NCBI GenBank assembly: GCA_902491375.1
Contig: CABUHE010000004.1
Coordinates: forward strand, 45,451 to 109,450
Direction: 5' to 3'
Source: an uncultured Prevotella sp.
GTDB lineage: Bacteria > Bacteroidota > Bacteroidia > Bacteroidales > Bacteroidaceae
Length of the DNA stretch: 64,000 nucleotides
The notes beneath the pieces are model-generated. The model was not told the DNA's origin, made no database searches, and was given only the letters and a program-made list of their open reading frames with translations. How positions within the stretch are numbered: the first letter of the stretch is position 1; each line of letters opens with the position of its first letter. The position numbers were made by a program, and so were the translations under genes. Shown in pieces: positions 47,993-57,875 of the stretch.

Positions 47993-50533
47993 ATGTTTAA
48001 GGTTATATGGGATAAAGAAAACAATGGAGTTCGCCTAACGATGGCACCACCGTCCGGCGAGGCTCTAAGTGTTTGTCCACGTCCCGTATTTTGGGAAGAA
48101 CTCGACTTCCTTGGACTCGACCGAATAGGTTGGAGGTACCCTCATTGTGAAGAACCACTTCTGTGGGCCTGTGATCGCCGCTATTTTTACAAAGGTGAAA
48201 TGGTACTTGAAACTAATGGAGGAGATCTATTTGAATCACATACTATTACTTTTGTTGTCAACCCTCAGCTCAATATAGAGCCAGTCAATATGCAGGCTCT
48301 GAATAAAGCCAATGAGGATCCCATTTTTCTTATCGAACACGAAGCGATGGAATTTATCAATGGGGAGTATCGCAAATATAAGGCTGCGGAAAAGGCAAAA
48401 GAGGTCAATCCAGATTTGGATTTTCAAGAATTGGCTTCAACACTATCGAAAAAGACTAAAATAGAACACGCTGTAGTAAAAGAGTCTTGTGATAGTTTTG
48501 ATGTTATGCCTATTCAAGACATAGAGAAACTTGGGAAATCAGCCTTGCTAAAGAGTAAAATAGACATCTTTGTTTGCTCTTTCTCTGGAGGTAAGGATTC
48601 GCAAGTGGTTCTAGACCTTGTTACAAGAGTAATTCCCAGCGAAGATTTGGTCGTTATCTATTCTGACACTGGTTATGAATTGCCTCCGTCACTAGAACTG
48701 TACGATGAGGTGAAGACTTTTTATCATGAAAAGTATCCCGATTTACGTTTCTACGTCTCTAAGAACCATCAGAAGTTGATGTCATATTGGGATAGGATGG
48801 GAGCGCCAAGCCGTGTTTTACGCTGGTGTTGTAGCATTATGAAGTCTGCTCCACTAGCTCGCCTTTTGAAAGAAATCTGCGGTGGAGACAAGCAGCCTTC
48901 TGCGATACTTTTTGACGGGGTTCGTAACGAGGAAAGCGTTAACAGAGCTAACAGAAGCAGAATTGGCAAAAATGTGAAACATAACAATATCATCAATGTT
49001 AGCCCAATTATATCATGGAATGTTACAGAAACGTATTTGTACATTCTCCTTAAAGGACTTCCTTTTAACGCAGCATATCGTTTAGGGTTTTCAAGAGTTG
49101 GCTGTGTTATTTGTCCTTATTCGTCAAAATGGAGCGAGAATATAGCATCAAAAGTATATCCGAACTCTATTCAACCCTTTATTGACAGCATTCGCTTGTC
49201 ATTAGAAAAGTCTAAAGTACATGGCATTGACAATTACATCAAGCTAGGCAAATGGAAAGAAAGAGCTGGTGGTCGTACTGTTGAATGCCACTCGGACATA
49301 TCATTCATTGAAGAAGGACAAGACTTCAAAGCAACTATTTCCAACCCAAGAGAAGATATTTTAACTTGGTTTGGAGTATTGGGCGAAATTCAAGGGGACT
49401 TTGAGAACAATATTTTTTCAGGAACTCTCAACTATAAGAAGAAAAGACTAGTCAATTTTAAAATAACCTATGGCTCACAAAATATTTCAATCGTCGAAGT
49501 AAATGGGACGGAGAACGATGTGGTATTTATAAGCCACATAAAAAGGGTTCTCTATAAAGCTACTTATTGCATTCACTGCGAAGTTTGCGAAGTTGAGTGC
49601 CCGACCGGGGCTCTCTCTGTTGTTCCCACAGTTAAAATTAATAAAAACAAATGTATACATTGCTTGAAATGTATCGAGTTTGATGGCAAAGGTTGCCTTT
49701 CCGCAAGTTCGGTCAGCATCTCGAGCGGAGAAAAAACTAATAAAATGCAATCAATTAAATCCGGCATTAACCGTTACAACGACGGCATGGGACTTCGTGA
49801 AACGTGGCTAAAAAAATATTTTGCCACATATGAAACGTTTTTTGACAACGATAACCATGGTCTAAATCCACGTTATCAGATTCCTCCTTTCACTAACTGG
49901 ATTCGTGAAGCAGGGATTCTCAATTTATCAGATAAATCTATTTCTCCGATTGGCAAAATAATGGCTAACGCCTTTGCAGACCATGCTGAAACTGTATGGG
50001 AAATCATCTGGGTTAATCTCACTGAAAACTCTGAGATTGCTAAATGGTTTAGTTCAACCATACCTTACGGTCGTAACGTCACAAAACATGAGCTTGAAAT
50101 TATGATTCAAGACTCTTACCCTGATTTGAAGGATCGTACATTAAAAAATCCATTGAACTCTCTGTTGAATACGTTCAAAGAAAGTCCGTTGGGATTCGCT
50201 GTTGCTGTACCTACTACGATTGACCGCAAACCGGGCGTAATCCGTAAATCGCACAACGATATCTCGCTCGTAGCCACAGCATACTCGTTGTACCGTTACG
50301 CTGAGAAAAACGATCGTTATTTGCTAACCGTATCGGAGTTCTACAATCCTAACCAGACAGAAGGTATCGTCTGTCAGTTCGGCATAGAGCGTGAAGATTT
50401 TGAGGCAACCCTTCGTTCACTGGAACAGGAGCAAAATCAGGTACTCCGTGCCGAACTGAAGATGGGGCTTGACAATATTATCCTCCGTGATGATCTGACT
50501 TCAGAAGATATCATCAAACTTATGTTGAAATAA
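47993..50533 (+). CDS. brxP: BREX type 4 protein BrxP: PAPS-reductase, double ferredoxin and DUF4007 fusion
   Basis: An 846-residue protein. An N-terminal region (1-110, 'WACDRRYFYKGEMVLETNGG') precedes a PP-loop ATP-pyrophosphatase domain of the PAPS-reductase family with S198-G-G-K-D-S203 and 'VIYSDTGYELPPSLELYDEV'. Residues 526-568 hold two iron-sulfur motifs, C526xxC529xxC532xxxC536 and C554xxC557xxC560 plus C568. The C-terminal third (about 600-846) is DUF4007. PP-loop proteins of this type activate substrates by adenylation, as DndC does in DNA phosphorothioation. In type 4 BREX, BrxP takes the place of the methyltransferase PglX. Second gene of the operon; brxC follows. Confidence 0.88.
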   Translation: MFKVIWDKENNGVRLTMAPPSGEALSVCPRPVFWEELDFLGLDRIGWRYPHCEEPLLWACDRRYFYKGEMVLETNGGDLFESHTITFVVNPQLNIEPVNMQALNKANEDPIFLIEHEAMEFINGEYRKYKAAEKAKEVNPDLDFQELASTLSKKTKIEHAVVKESCDSFDVMPIQDIEKLGKSALLKSKIDIFVCSFSGGKDSQVVLDLVTRVIPSEDLVVIYSDTGYELPPSLELYDEVKTFYHEKYPDLRFYVSKNHQKLMSYWDRMGAPSRVLRWCCSIMKSAPLARLLKEICGGDKQPSAILFDGVRNEESVNRANRSRIGKNVKHNNIINVSPIISWNVTETYLYILLKGLPFNAAYRLGFSRVGCVICPYSSKWSENIASKVYPNSIQPFIDSIRLSLEKSKVHGIDNYIKLGKWKERAGGRTVECHSDISFIEEGQDFKATISNPREDILTWFGVLGEIQGDFENNIFSGTLNYKKKRLVNFKITYGSQNISIVEVNGTENDVVFISHIKRVLYKATYCIHCEVCEVECPTGALSVVPTVKINKNKCIHCLKCIEFDGKGCLSASSVSISSGEKTNKMQSIKSGINRYNDGMGLRETWLKKYFATYETFFDNDNHGLNPRYQIPPFTNWIREAGILNLSDKSISPIGKIMANAFADHAETVWEIIWVNLTENSEIAKWFSSTIPYGRNVTKHELEIMIQDSYPDLKDRTLKNPLNSLLNTFKESPLGFAVAVPTTIDRKPGVIRKSHNDISLVATAYSLYRYAEKNDRYLLTVSEFYNPNQTEGIVCQFGIEREDFEATLRSLEQEQNQVLRAELKMGLDNIILRDDLTSEDIIKLMLK

Positions 50534-50548
50534 TTGACCCGTAAATTC

Positions 50549-53500
50549 ATGGCAACAAAATATTCAGACTTCATCCACTTGCAGGACTTCCTTCCGGTAT
50601 ATGACATATTGGAAGAAGGGACTTCTTCGTGGCAATCATTCATCCCAACGGCTCAATTCAATGAGATGCTCCAACGCTCGCTCATCGCAATTACCAGCAG
50701 CGAGATAAGTAAAAGAAGAAGCGTCTGGGTACGCGGTACTTTCGGCACCGGTAAAAGTCACGCAAGTGCAGTGGTCAAACACCTGCTTTGTGATGACTAT
50801 GATTCAATCAAGACATATATAGAAAATATAAATGATCCGGCGCTTAAATCCCAAGTAAGAAACCTTCGCCAAAATAAACGCTACTTCGCCGTAACACTTA
50901 AGGGCGTTCAACAAGCATATGACATTCCACGCTTCACATTGTCGCTACAGCGCGAGGTGTCAAAAGCTGTCAAGGCTGTTGCGCCAGACTTCGTAGTCAA
51001 TTCTGATTTTACAGCCGCCATAAACTGGATTGAGGGGCATCGACGCATTTTTGAGGAAGAAGTCATCCCCAACGCAAAAGACCTTGCAGACAACATTAAT
51101 ACCGCTGATGAAGCCATTACATTCCTTAAGAACTACAATCCAGGAATGTATATTACCATTGAAAATGCCATCCGTGAAACCATTGGCTCTGTTTTTGAGC
51201 AAACGGCGATTGCAGAATGGCTCGCTGAAGTTGAACAGGAACTAGAGAAGCGCAGTATTGCTAACGGGCTCATCATTTTTTGGGATGAGTTTACATCTGT
51301 AATGGATACATTAAAAAGCGACCGAATCAACCTTCTCCAAAATATTGCAGAGAAATCACAGCATCACAACGTATTCCTGTTCCTTATCTCTCACCGTGTA
51401 GAATCGCAAAGCACCGACAACAAAGCGAAGGACATAACGAAGATGAGTGATCGATTCGACGAAATTGACTATAAGATGGATAGCCTGAGCACATATTTGA
51501 TTATGCGCCACAGCTTTACCATTCCAAATATCGAATCGAATGAGCAGTTTAAGACATTCAAAAATATTGTACTCCCGAAAATCGGAGAAGTGCTTGACTT
51601 CCTGACACATGGCAATGCCGAACAGGTAGGCCATATCAAGGAACTCCTCCCAATGCATCCTTATACGGCCTTTCTTTGTTCGGAAGTATCGAACTTCATA
51701 GGTTCTTCAAATCGAAGCGTCATTAAGTTCATGCACGATAACGACTCCGGCTTCGAAGCATTCCTCAATAACGAAAACTGTTATGATGGGGATATGCTGA
51801 TGACAGCTGACACTCTGTGGGATTTCTTTTATCCTACATTTGATGCAGACCCTGGTAGCGTAACGTTCACAGGTCTGTTCAACTCGTTTAAAGACAAAGT
51901 GCGTGCTCAAGGTGAAGACTATTTGCGAGTTTTTAAAGTAATTTTGCTGCTTAACGCACTATCGCCCAAGTTCAAGAAGTCAATCGAACTAATGACACCA
52001 AATGACCACGTACTCCGTTGCATGTTTGCCGGCGATCGTGTTTACAGTAAAGTCATTGACATCCTGAACTATCTCGATGAGAACAAAATTGTAGTCCGCG
52101 ACATCTTTGGTGAGTTCAAAATTCGTGGTACTTCCTACAATCAGAATGAGATGAACAAACGTCGGCAGGACGAACAGTCTGCATATAAGACGTCTATTTC
52201 TGTTCTTGATTATGACACTGTCAGCAAAGAAGACCTCGGTGGGCTGTTCCAAATAGGCGTTTCTGTTAAGCGAGAAACTGCCGTTCAGTTCTTCTCATGC
52301 GAGGATAGCGAGCAACTCCTTCGCAGTAGGCTGAATAAGTTCACGTCTGACAAGCCCAACTATATACACGTCGCGTTTTTCCTCGCCCTTGATGAAGAAA
52401 ACCGTGAAATAAAATCGACTCTGCTCAACAATTTCTCTAAGGAATTTGAAAATCTGGTTATTGTGCTTGCTGAAGAAACATTCTCAACACAAGCATATAA
52501 TAAATTCATTGATGCTGTGGCTACATCTAAAGTTGCTCGTAGTCATTTCAATGAATCTGAGGCTAAGGAATTTGAGAAAGCGGCTCATGCTTTTGTCTCA
52601 AAGTGGATTACACAACTTCGGCACAACACCTATAATGTCTATTTCAATGGAGAGTCTTATCGTGAAGGAACAATAGACCAACTTCCAGACCTTCTTAACA
52701 ATAAGCTCTGTACTAAAATTTATAATATGGGATTTGAGACTATGCGTTTTCCAAAGGGTGTTGTGCCTCCCATGACATTCTACAAAGACGGCAACTGTCC
52801 GAAAGTTATACAACAAATACTACAAGCGCAAAACCGTGATCAGCTAACATCACACGGCAGCAGTGCTTCGCCGCTAAAATATCTTTTTGAGGAAAACGGA
52901 AATACACTTGTCAAAGCAGATGGAGTGCTTTCGGAAAATGCTCTTAATGGGCATTCGTGGCTGGTAGAAATTTGTCATCATGTAGAAAAATGCATGGAAA
53001 AAGCACGCAAGGAATACGCTGATAAATTCAGTTTGCCTGTAGTGCTCGCTTCGTTCATAAAGCCGCCCTATGGCATGTTCACTTCCATGCTGAATTGTGC
53101 AGCTATAGCATACGCTCTCCGCCAATATAAGTCTGAGTTGTTTCAAACAACTATCTCACAGCCCATTTCTGACGAGGCTCTGTGTACCATGGTAACCGAC
53201 TTATTCAAGATGTGGAAGGACGGTAAATCTGATTCAAACTCAAAGATGTTTCTTCGCTTTGGCTCGAAGGAAGAAAGTGACCTTACTAAGTTGCTTTATG
53301 ACACTTTCGACCTTGCCCACACAATTAAGGCAAAACTTGATGATGTTAAAAGTCTCGACAATGCAAAATGGTACATTCAAGAATTCTGCAAACTATATGC
53401 AAAACAGCCTCTGTGGACTCTTATTCATATTCCGGGTTTATCGGAAGATTTAAAGAATGCAATACAATCACTTATTGCAATTTTCGCTCAGGAAACTCTT

Positions 53501-53992
53501 TCGGTCGAGAAAATCAAAGCGATTTATCGTGACATCAAAAACAACCATGTGGAACTTCTAATACTTATCACCAATGTTGATAATTACGAAAAAGGATTCA
53601 TAAATTTCGTTGATAGCATAGAAGGTGTCAAAATCGAGAAAGCATGGTGGAACGAGATGCTTGAAAAACTCTCGCAACTCCCAAGTGAAATTGCATTCCG
53701 CAAGGAGTCTGATGTTGAGAAAGCCATCTACCAGTTCTATATCCGTAAAACCTCTGGTAATGGCGGACAGAATGGAGAAGGCGATGATAGTAGCGGCAAT
53801 GGTGAAAACGGCAACAATAGTGGTAATGATGGAGGCTCTAACAATGAAAACAAGACCCCTAAAACGGACATCGTTAAGCAGGCCAAAGAGAAAATCAAGA
53901 CCACAAATATGCCAAACACCATGTGGCAAATGGCCATACTTAATCTACTGGAACAGTATCCTGAAACCGCAGATTTTTTTAATCGACTATAA
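50549..53992 (+). CDS. brxC: BREX AAA ATPase BrxC
   Basis: About 1147 residues from the ATG at 50549; an upstream TTG at 50534 is less likely. Large cytosolic P-loop ATPase: Walker A G63-T-F-G-T-G-K-S70-H and Walker B 'GLIIFWDEFTS' with Asp246-Glu247, followed by sensor-like 'FLFLISHRVESQ'. The rest is long and helical. A glycine/asparagine-rich linker of about 34 residues (around 1069-1102) separates a small C-terminal helical domain. BrxC is a core component of BREX types 1, 3 and 4 and is thought to act with PglZ. It lies 15 nt after brxP and 2 nt before pglZ. Confidence 0.88.
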   Translation: MATKYSDFIHLQDFLPVYDILEEGTSSWQSFIPTAQFNEMLQRSLIAITSSEISKRRSVWVRGTFGTGKSHASAVVKHLLCDDYDSIKTYIENINDPALKSQVRNLRQNKRYFAVTLKGVQQAYDIPRFTLSLQREVSKAVKAVAPDFVVNSDFTAAINWIEGHRRIFEEEVIPNAKDLADNINTADEAITFLKNYNPGMYITIENAIRETIGSVFEQTAIAEWLAEVEQELEKRSIANGLIIFWDEFTSVMDTLKSDRINLLQNIAEKSQHHNVFLFLISHRVESQSTDNKAKDITKMSDRFDEIDYKMDSLSTYLIMRHSFTIPNIESNEQFKTFKNIVLPKIGEVLDFLTHGNAEQVGHIKELLPMHPYTAFLCSEVSNFIGSSNRSVIKFMHDNDSGFEAFLNNENCYDGDMLMTADTLWDFFYPTFDADPGSVTFTGLFNSFKDKVRAQGEDYLRVFKVILLLNALSPKFKKSIELMTPNDHVLRCMFAGDRVYSKVIDILNYLDENKIVVRDIFGEFKIRGTSYNQNEMNKRRQDEQSAYKTSISVLDYDTVSKEDLGGLFQIGVSVKRETAVQFFSCEDSEQLLRSRLNKFTSDKPNYIHVAFFLALDEENREIKSTLLNNFSKEFENLVIVLAEETFSTQAYNKFIDAVATSKVARSHFNESEAKEFEKAAHAFVSKWITQLRHNTYNVYFNGESYREGTIDQLPDLLNNKLCTKIYNMGFETMRFPKGVVPPMTFYKDGNCPKVIQQILQAQNRDQLTSHGSSASPLKYLFEENGNTLVKADGVLSENALNGHSWLVEICHHVEKCMEKARKEYADKFSLPVVLASFIKPPYGMFTSMLNCAAIAYALRQYKSELFQTTISQPISDEALCTMVTDLFKMWKDGKSDSNSKMFLRFGSKEESDLTKLLYDTFDLAHTIKAKLDDVKSLDNAKWYIQEFCKLYAKQPLWTLIHIPGLSEDLKNAIQSLIAIFAQETLSVEKIKAIYRDIKNNHVELLILITNVDNYEKGFINFVDSIEGVKIEKAWWNEMLEKLSQLPSEIAFRKESDVEKAIYQFYIRKTSGNGGQNGEGDDSSGNGENGNNSGNDGGSNNENKTPKTDIVKQAKEKIKTTNMPNTMWQMAILNLLEQYPETADFFNRL

Positions 53993-53994
53993 AA

Positions 53995-56442
53995 ATGGAT
54001 GCAACCGACAAAGTAATAGTATTTCACTCGCTTGATGACCTTAAGGAGGCTATTAGCGTTGACGTAAAGTCACATGATGTGCTAGCACAACGATATTGTG
54101 TACGTTTCATCATGTTGAATAACTTTGATGCATTCCGAGAACTAACCAAGTTTCTTGTTTTGGAACTTGGCGTGGAAAAGTTCGATCTTGAAAAGCTTGC
54201 GTTAGGCTCGGACAAAACTATTGACATTGATACTCTGAGCGATGCCGTACGGAACTTGAAGGTTTCTAGCATCGTAACACCCTTCTCTGAACTTGCTCGA
54301 TTTTTCAAAGAGGACGAGTTCAAAGGTTTCTTTAATGATATTATCTTATCTGAAGATATTGCACATCCTCAAAAGCGAATTTATATTCCCATCATCGGGC
54401 TGCATAACCGATTTACAGACTTTCTCAAATCCTTTGGACGCATTGAAGAGAGTGCCCCCATTTGGCAATATTATACGCCTAAGGACGATAAGGTAATGGT
54501 ATACGTCTCAAAATTCAAAAACTACACCATTCCTGACAAACTTAATATTTGCTCATTGCCAACCATGCGTGATTGGCTTAGTTTCTGGAAGAAGCAGGCA
54601 CCTAAAGATAAAATCTTGTGTGGCGCATCACCAATTCTAAACCGCTGGCCGAATGCCAAGCCGGACTCAATATTCACATTCCAGTCTGTAGATAACTCGC
54701 ATAAGTTCATAACCGACTTCCTTGAAATATCATTGCCCATAGAATATAAGGAATCAGAATTGGAATATTGGGACGCAATGCTTCAAAACATCGACAAGAA
54801 CTCCGCTCAGCTGTTCGACTTTCCGAGCTATGTTGAAGACTTATTTAATCGGAAAACGATAACTGCAAACGATATTCTTTTGCTTTGGGCAGAAGATGAA
54901 ACACTGGCTTATGAGCGTTGGCTTCTTAAAGCTTACGCACTTGCTTACAAAGGGGATGAACTGTCGGGGTATATGCGCGATGTCCTTCATGAGATCGACG
55001 ACTTTAAGATTGCCAACACATTGTTTGTCAATCTCACCGAGCGGATATTCTATATGACTAATGCGGAACGTCTTCAAAACTTCGACAGCCGCAAATATAT
55101 TATGCAATCTCAGCGCGAATTGTTCCGCACACTTGTTCCTGAGGAACACCAGTCATGGATCAAGAATCATATCATTGAAATAGCTCAAAAGGACGATAAC
55201 CTTTCTCAAGCAAAACGACTTTGTACTGCCACCTTTGACTTTGAGAAAATCTTGTTTCTCGGATGGTATGTTCTTAGGGCTGAGAAAGACTTCGGTTTGT
55301 CATACCTTAAAGAATTTTATCCCGACCTCGCCGGGTATCTTACTGCTTATGAATCTGTTGCGACCAAAGTTACAGCCTCGTGGGCAGCTGATTATCTTGA
55401 GCGATTCCGCAGGGCAAAGATGGTTGATAATTACACCGAAGAACTCAAGGAAATTGTGGAGGAACGCAACGCGAGTGCCGAATCTTTTTATAATTGGTAC
55501 TACTCGTTTCAGAATAGTCACGATTTGCTGAATGAAATTCAGAATGGTCAAGTTTACCCCATAGACAAAATCTATTGGGTGGACGGTCTCGGCGCAGAAT
55601 TTATTCCGTTCATTCACTACCTGCTTGAAAACTCACAGAGCAGTTATGAAACCGTACTTTCGCAAATCGCTCGCACAACCATTCCATCGAACACACACCT
55701 TAACTCGTTTGATGTTGACAACCATCTCATCTTTAAACTCAATGCGCTCGACGAACTTGCACACGAAGGCCACTATCAAAAATATGCGACTCTAGTTGCA
55801 GAGCTGGAAACTGTTAAAGCAGTTATTCACAAAATTCTTGACGATAATAAAGTCGGTAAACACACTATCGCCATTGTGTCGGATCATGGACTTAGTTCTA
55901 TGTCCCGCAAGTGCGACTCGCTGAAGATTGATTCCAAAACAAAGCATGAAGGCCGATATGTACCCCTTGTAGATGATTGTACGATGGTCAGCGACATTGA
56001 TTTCGTGGTTCACGAAAATGAACGCGACCATAAGAAATATAAAGTAGCTCTCAGACATCAGTCGCTTGGTGTCAAACCGACACACGAGGTACATGGCGGT
56101 GCCACGCCTGAAGAAGTGCTTGTTCCATTCATTGTTATTTCCAATGATGATGCATCGAAGTCTCTAAAATACACGATTGTACCAGTCGAGGCTAAGGTGC
56201 CCATTTCCGACAGGAAGGTCGCATTTAAGATTATTCCTGAGCCTCAGTCCTCCAAGGCCATATTCAATGGTCAAGAGATAGCTCTTATTCGCCATGGCAT
56301 GCAATGGGAGGGTATCATCTCCAATGCAACCGAGGGCAAACATCACATCACGGTCATTCCTTTCAGAGGGAAACCTGTGCAATTGGAAATTGAATTCTTT
56401 GGTATGGGCTTTAGCTCAGGTCTTGATTTAGATGACTTTTAA
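53995..56442 (+). CDS. pglZ: BREX alkaline-phosphatase-fold protein PglZ
   Basis: An 815-residue PglZ. The alkaline-phosphatase-like domain lies in the second half: Asp530 in 'IYWVDGLGAEF' at the metal/nucleophile strand, Asp630-His631-Gly in 'IAIVSDHGLSSM', and His700-Gly-Gly in 'HEVHGGATPEEVLVPFIVI', all typical of the family. The N-terminal half is helical, and a C-terminal beta domain ends 'FGMGFSSGLDLDDF'. PglZ is the one protein common to all BREX types, and its metal-binding domain is needed for defence in studied systems. Spaced 2 nt from both neighbours. Confidence 0.9.
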   Translation: MDATDKVIVFHSLDDLKEAISVDVKSHDVLAQRYCVRFIMLNNFDAFRELTKFLVLELGVEKFDLEKLALGSDKTIDIDTLSDAVRNLKVSSIVTPFSELARFFKEDEFKGFFNDIILSEDIAHPQKRIYIPIIGLHNRFTDFLKSFGRIEESAPIWQYYTPKDDKVMVYVSKFKNYTIPDKLNICSLPTMRDWLSFWKKQAPKDKILCGASPILNRWPNAKPDSIFTFQSVDNSHKFITDFLEISLPIEYKESELEYWDAMLQNIDKNSAQLFDFPSYVEDLFNRKTITANDILLLWAEDETLAYERWLLKAYALAYKGDELSGYMRDVLHEIDDFKIANTLFVNLTERIFYMTNAERLQNFDSRKYIMQSQRELFRTLVPEEHQSWIKNHIIEIAQKDDNLSQAKRLCTATFDFEKILFLGWYVLRAEKDFGLSYLKEFYPDLAGYLTAYESVATKVTASWAADYLERFRRAKMVDNYTEELKEIVEERNASAESFYNWYYSFQNSHDLLNEIQNGQVYPIDKIYWVDGLGAEFIPFIHYLLENSQSSYETVLSQIARTTIPSNTHLNSFDVDNHLIFKLNALDELAHEGHYQKYATLVAELETVKAVIHKILDDNKVGKHTIAIVSDHGLSSMSRKCDSLKIDSKTKHEGRYVPLVDDCTMVSDIDFVVHENERDHKKYKVALRHQSLGVKPTHEVHGGATPEEVLVPFIVISNDDASKSLKYTIVPVEAKVPISDRKVAFKIIPEPQSSKAIFNGQEIALIRHGMQWEGIISNATEGKHHITVIPFRGKPVQLEIEFFGMGFSSGLDLDDF

Positions 56443-56444
56443 TT

Positions 56445-57875
56445 ATGAGTGAAATTGGTGATAAAATCAGGCAGGTTTTCAGAGAATCTGCTGTCTATAA
56501 GAATCCAGTCAACAATGAAGTATTCGTTGGCCGTAATCTGCCATCATTCGTCAAGGACTATCTGATAGCCACGCATATTGATCAAAACGGCAAACTACGT
56601 CGTGATGATCTTGTTAGATTCCTCGATGAACACATACCCCTTAATCCGAATGCTATTCGCAGCCGCCTCATGCAAGGCGATGTTATTACTCTGCTTACTC
56701 GTTTTGAGATAAGCACAAACATCGCCAAAAACAAGACACAGTTCCAAATTCCGGAAATGGGTATAAAGATGGCGGATACGGAAATACCACCGCGTGTCGT
56801 AGACCAAAATCCCGATGATTTGATTGACGGAGAAAAGTGGGGAATTATCAAACTTGTTTATATTCCACCGCAAGATAAAGAGAGGGGGTATATTGAAATG
56901 TCGAAATATAAACCTTTCCGTCCACTCGAACGTCTCGATCTCAATTCGTTCAGAGAGTGCCGTAAGAAATTTACAACCGATGAATGGATTGATGTGCTTA
57001 TTTCGGCTATGGAGTACACTCCATCAGCCTTTTCTGGCAAAACTCAAAAACTGGAGTTTCTGGCTCGTTTGCTACCGTTCATCGAGCCTCGTCTAAACCT
57101 GATTGAACTGGCACCCAAGGGCACGGGTAAATCCTATGTTTTCGGCAATTTGTCAAAGTTCGTTTGGCTCATTGGTGGGGGTAAAGTTTCCCGTGCCAAG
57201 CTCTTTTATGACAAGTCCCGCAAGACACCAGGAATTATGCTCCATCATGACCTTGTTGCACTTGATGAGATTCAGTCTATTACTTTCACTGATACCATGG
57301 AGATGCGTTCTATTCTTAAAAACTATCTCGAATATGGTAAGACCAACGTTGATAATTACGAATTCATGTCTGAGTGTGGCCTAATTCTTCTTGGTAATAT
57401 ACCTTTATCAGAAGATGGTTTCCCAATGTCCGATAACTATGTAGAAGAACTTCCAGAAGCATTTAAAGAGTCTGCTCTTCTCGACCGATTCCACGGGTTT
57501 ATAGAAGGTTGGTTACTCCCACGCATTACCAATGACATGGCACTGTGCGACTGGACCTTGAACGTAGAATTCTTCTCGGAGGTCCTACACCAACTCAGAA
57601 CCGCAACGGAGTATGCTACAATTGTAAATCAATCTATCGCAGTTCCGGAGGGTGCCGATATGCGCCATCTGAAAGCCGTAAAGCGTATTGCTTCAGCCTA
57701 TCTGAAGCTGCTGTTTCCACACGTTCTCAAAAAGGAGGATATGGATATTGCAGAGTTTTATACATATTGTTTAAAACCGGCTGTTCATCGTCGAGATATT
57801 ATTCGTCGTCAATGTGCAAACATCGACCGTGAAAGTTCCTTCTCCAAACCCATGCCAATATTTGAATTAAAGTAA
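56445..57875 (+). CDS. brxL: BREX protein BrxL (AAA+ ATPase), short form
   Basis: A 476-residue AAA+ protein. An N-terminal helical/DNA-binding-like region (1-150) precedes the ATPase core with Walker A 'LAPKGTGKSYVFG' (K229, S230), Walker B 'LVALDEIQS' (D274, E275) and arginine-finger region 'SALLDRFHGFIEGW'. BrxL forms ring-shaped DNA-binding oligomers in studied type 1 systems. This copy ends soon after the AAA+ lid, and I see no Lon-type protease-like domain after it, so it is shorter than the roughly 680-residue type 1 proteins. The stop overlaps the ATG of the next gene by one base. Confidence 0.88.
   Translation: MSEIGDKIRQVFRESAVYKNPVNNEVFVGRNLPSFVKDYLIATHIDQNGKLRRDDLVRFLDEHIPLNPNAIRSRLMQGDVITLLTRFEISTNIAKNKTQFQIPEMGIKMADTEIPPRVVDQNPDDLIDGEKWGIIKLVYIPPQDKERGYIEMSKYKPFRPLERLDLNSFRECRKKFTTDEWIDVLISAMEYTPSAFSGKTQKLEFLARLLPFIEPRLNLIELAPKGTGKSYVFGNLSKFVWLIGGGKVSRAKLFYDKSRKTPGIMLHHDLVALDEIQSITFTDTMEMRSILKNYLEYGKTNVDNYEFMSECGLILLGNIPLSEDGFPMSDNYVEELPEAFKESALLDRFHGFIEGWLLPRITNDMALCDWTLNVEFFSEVLHQLRTATEYATIVNQSIAVPEGADMRHLKAVKRIASAYLKLLFPHVLKKEDMDIAEFYTYCLKPAVHRRDIIRRQCANIDRESSFSKPMPIFELK

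Noticed and set aside
46847..50533. vsr plus brxP as part of a Dnd or restriction-modification locus
   Set aside because: No DndB, DndD or DndE, no SspBCD, no methyltransferase and no restriction subunit are present; the neighbours fit BREX type 4.
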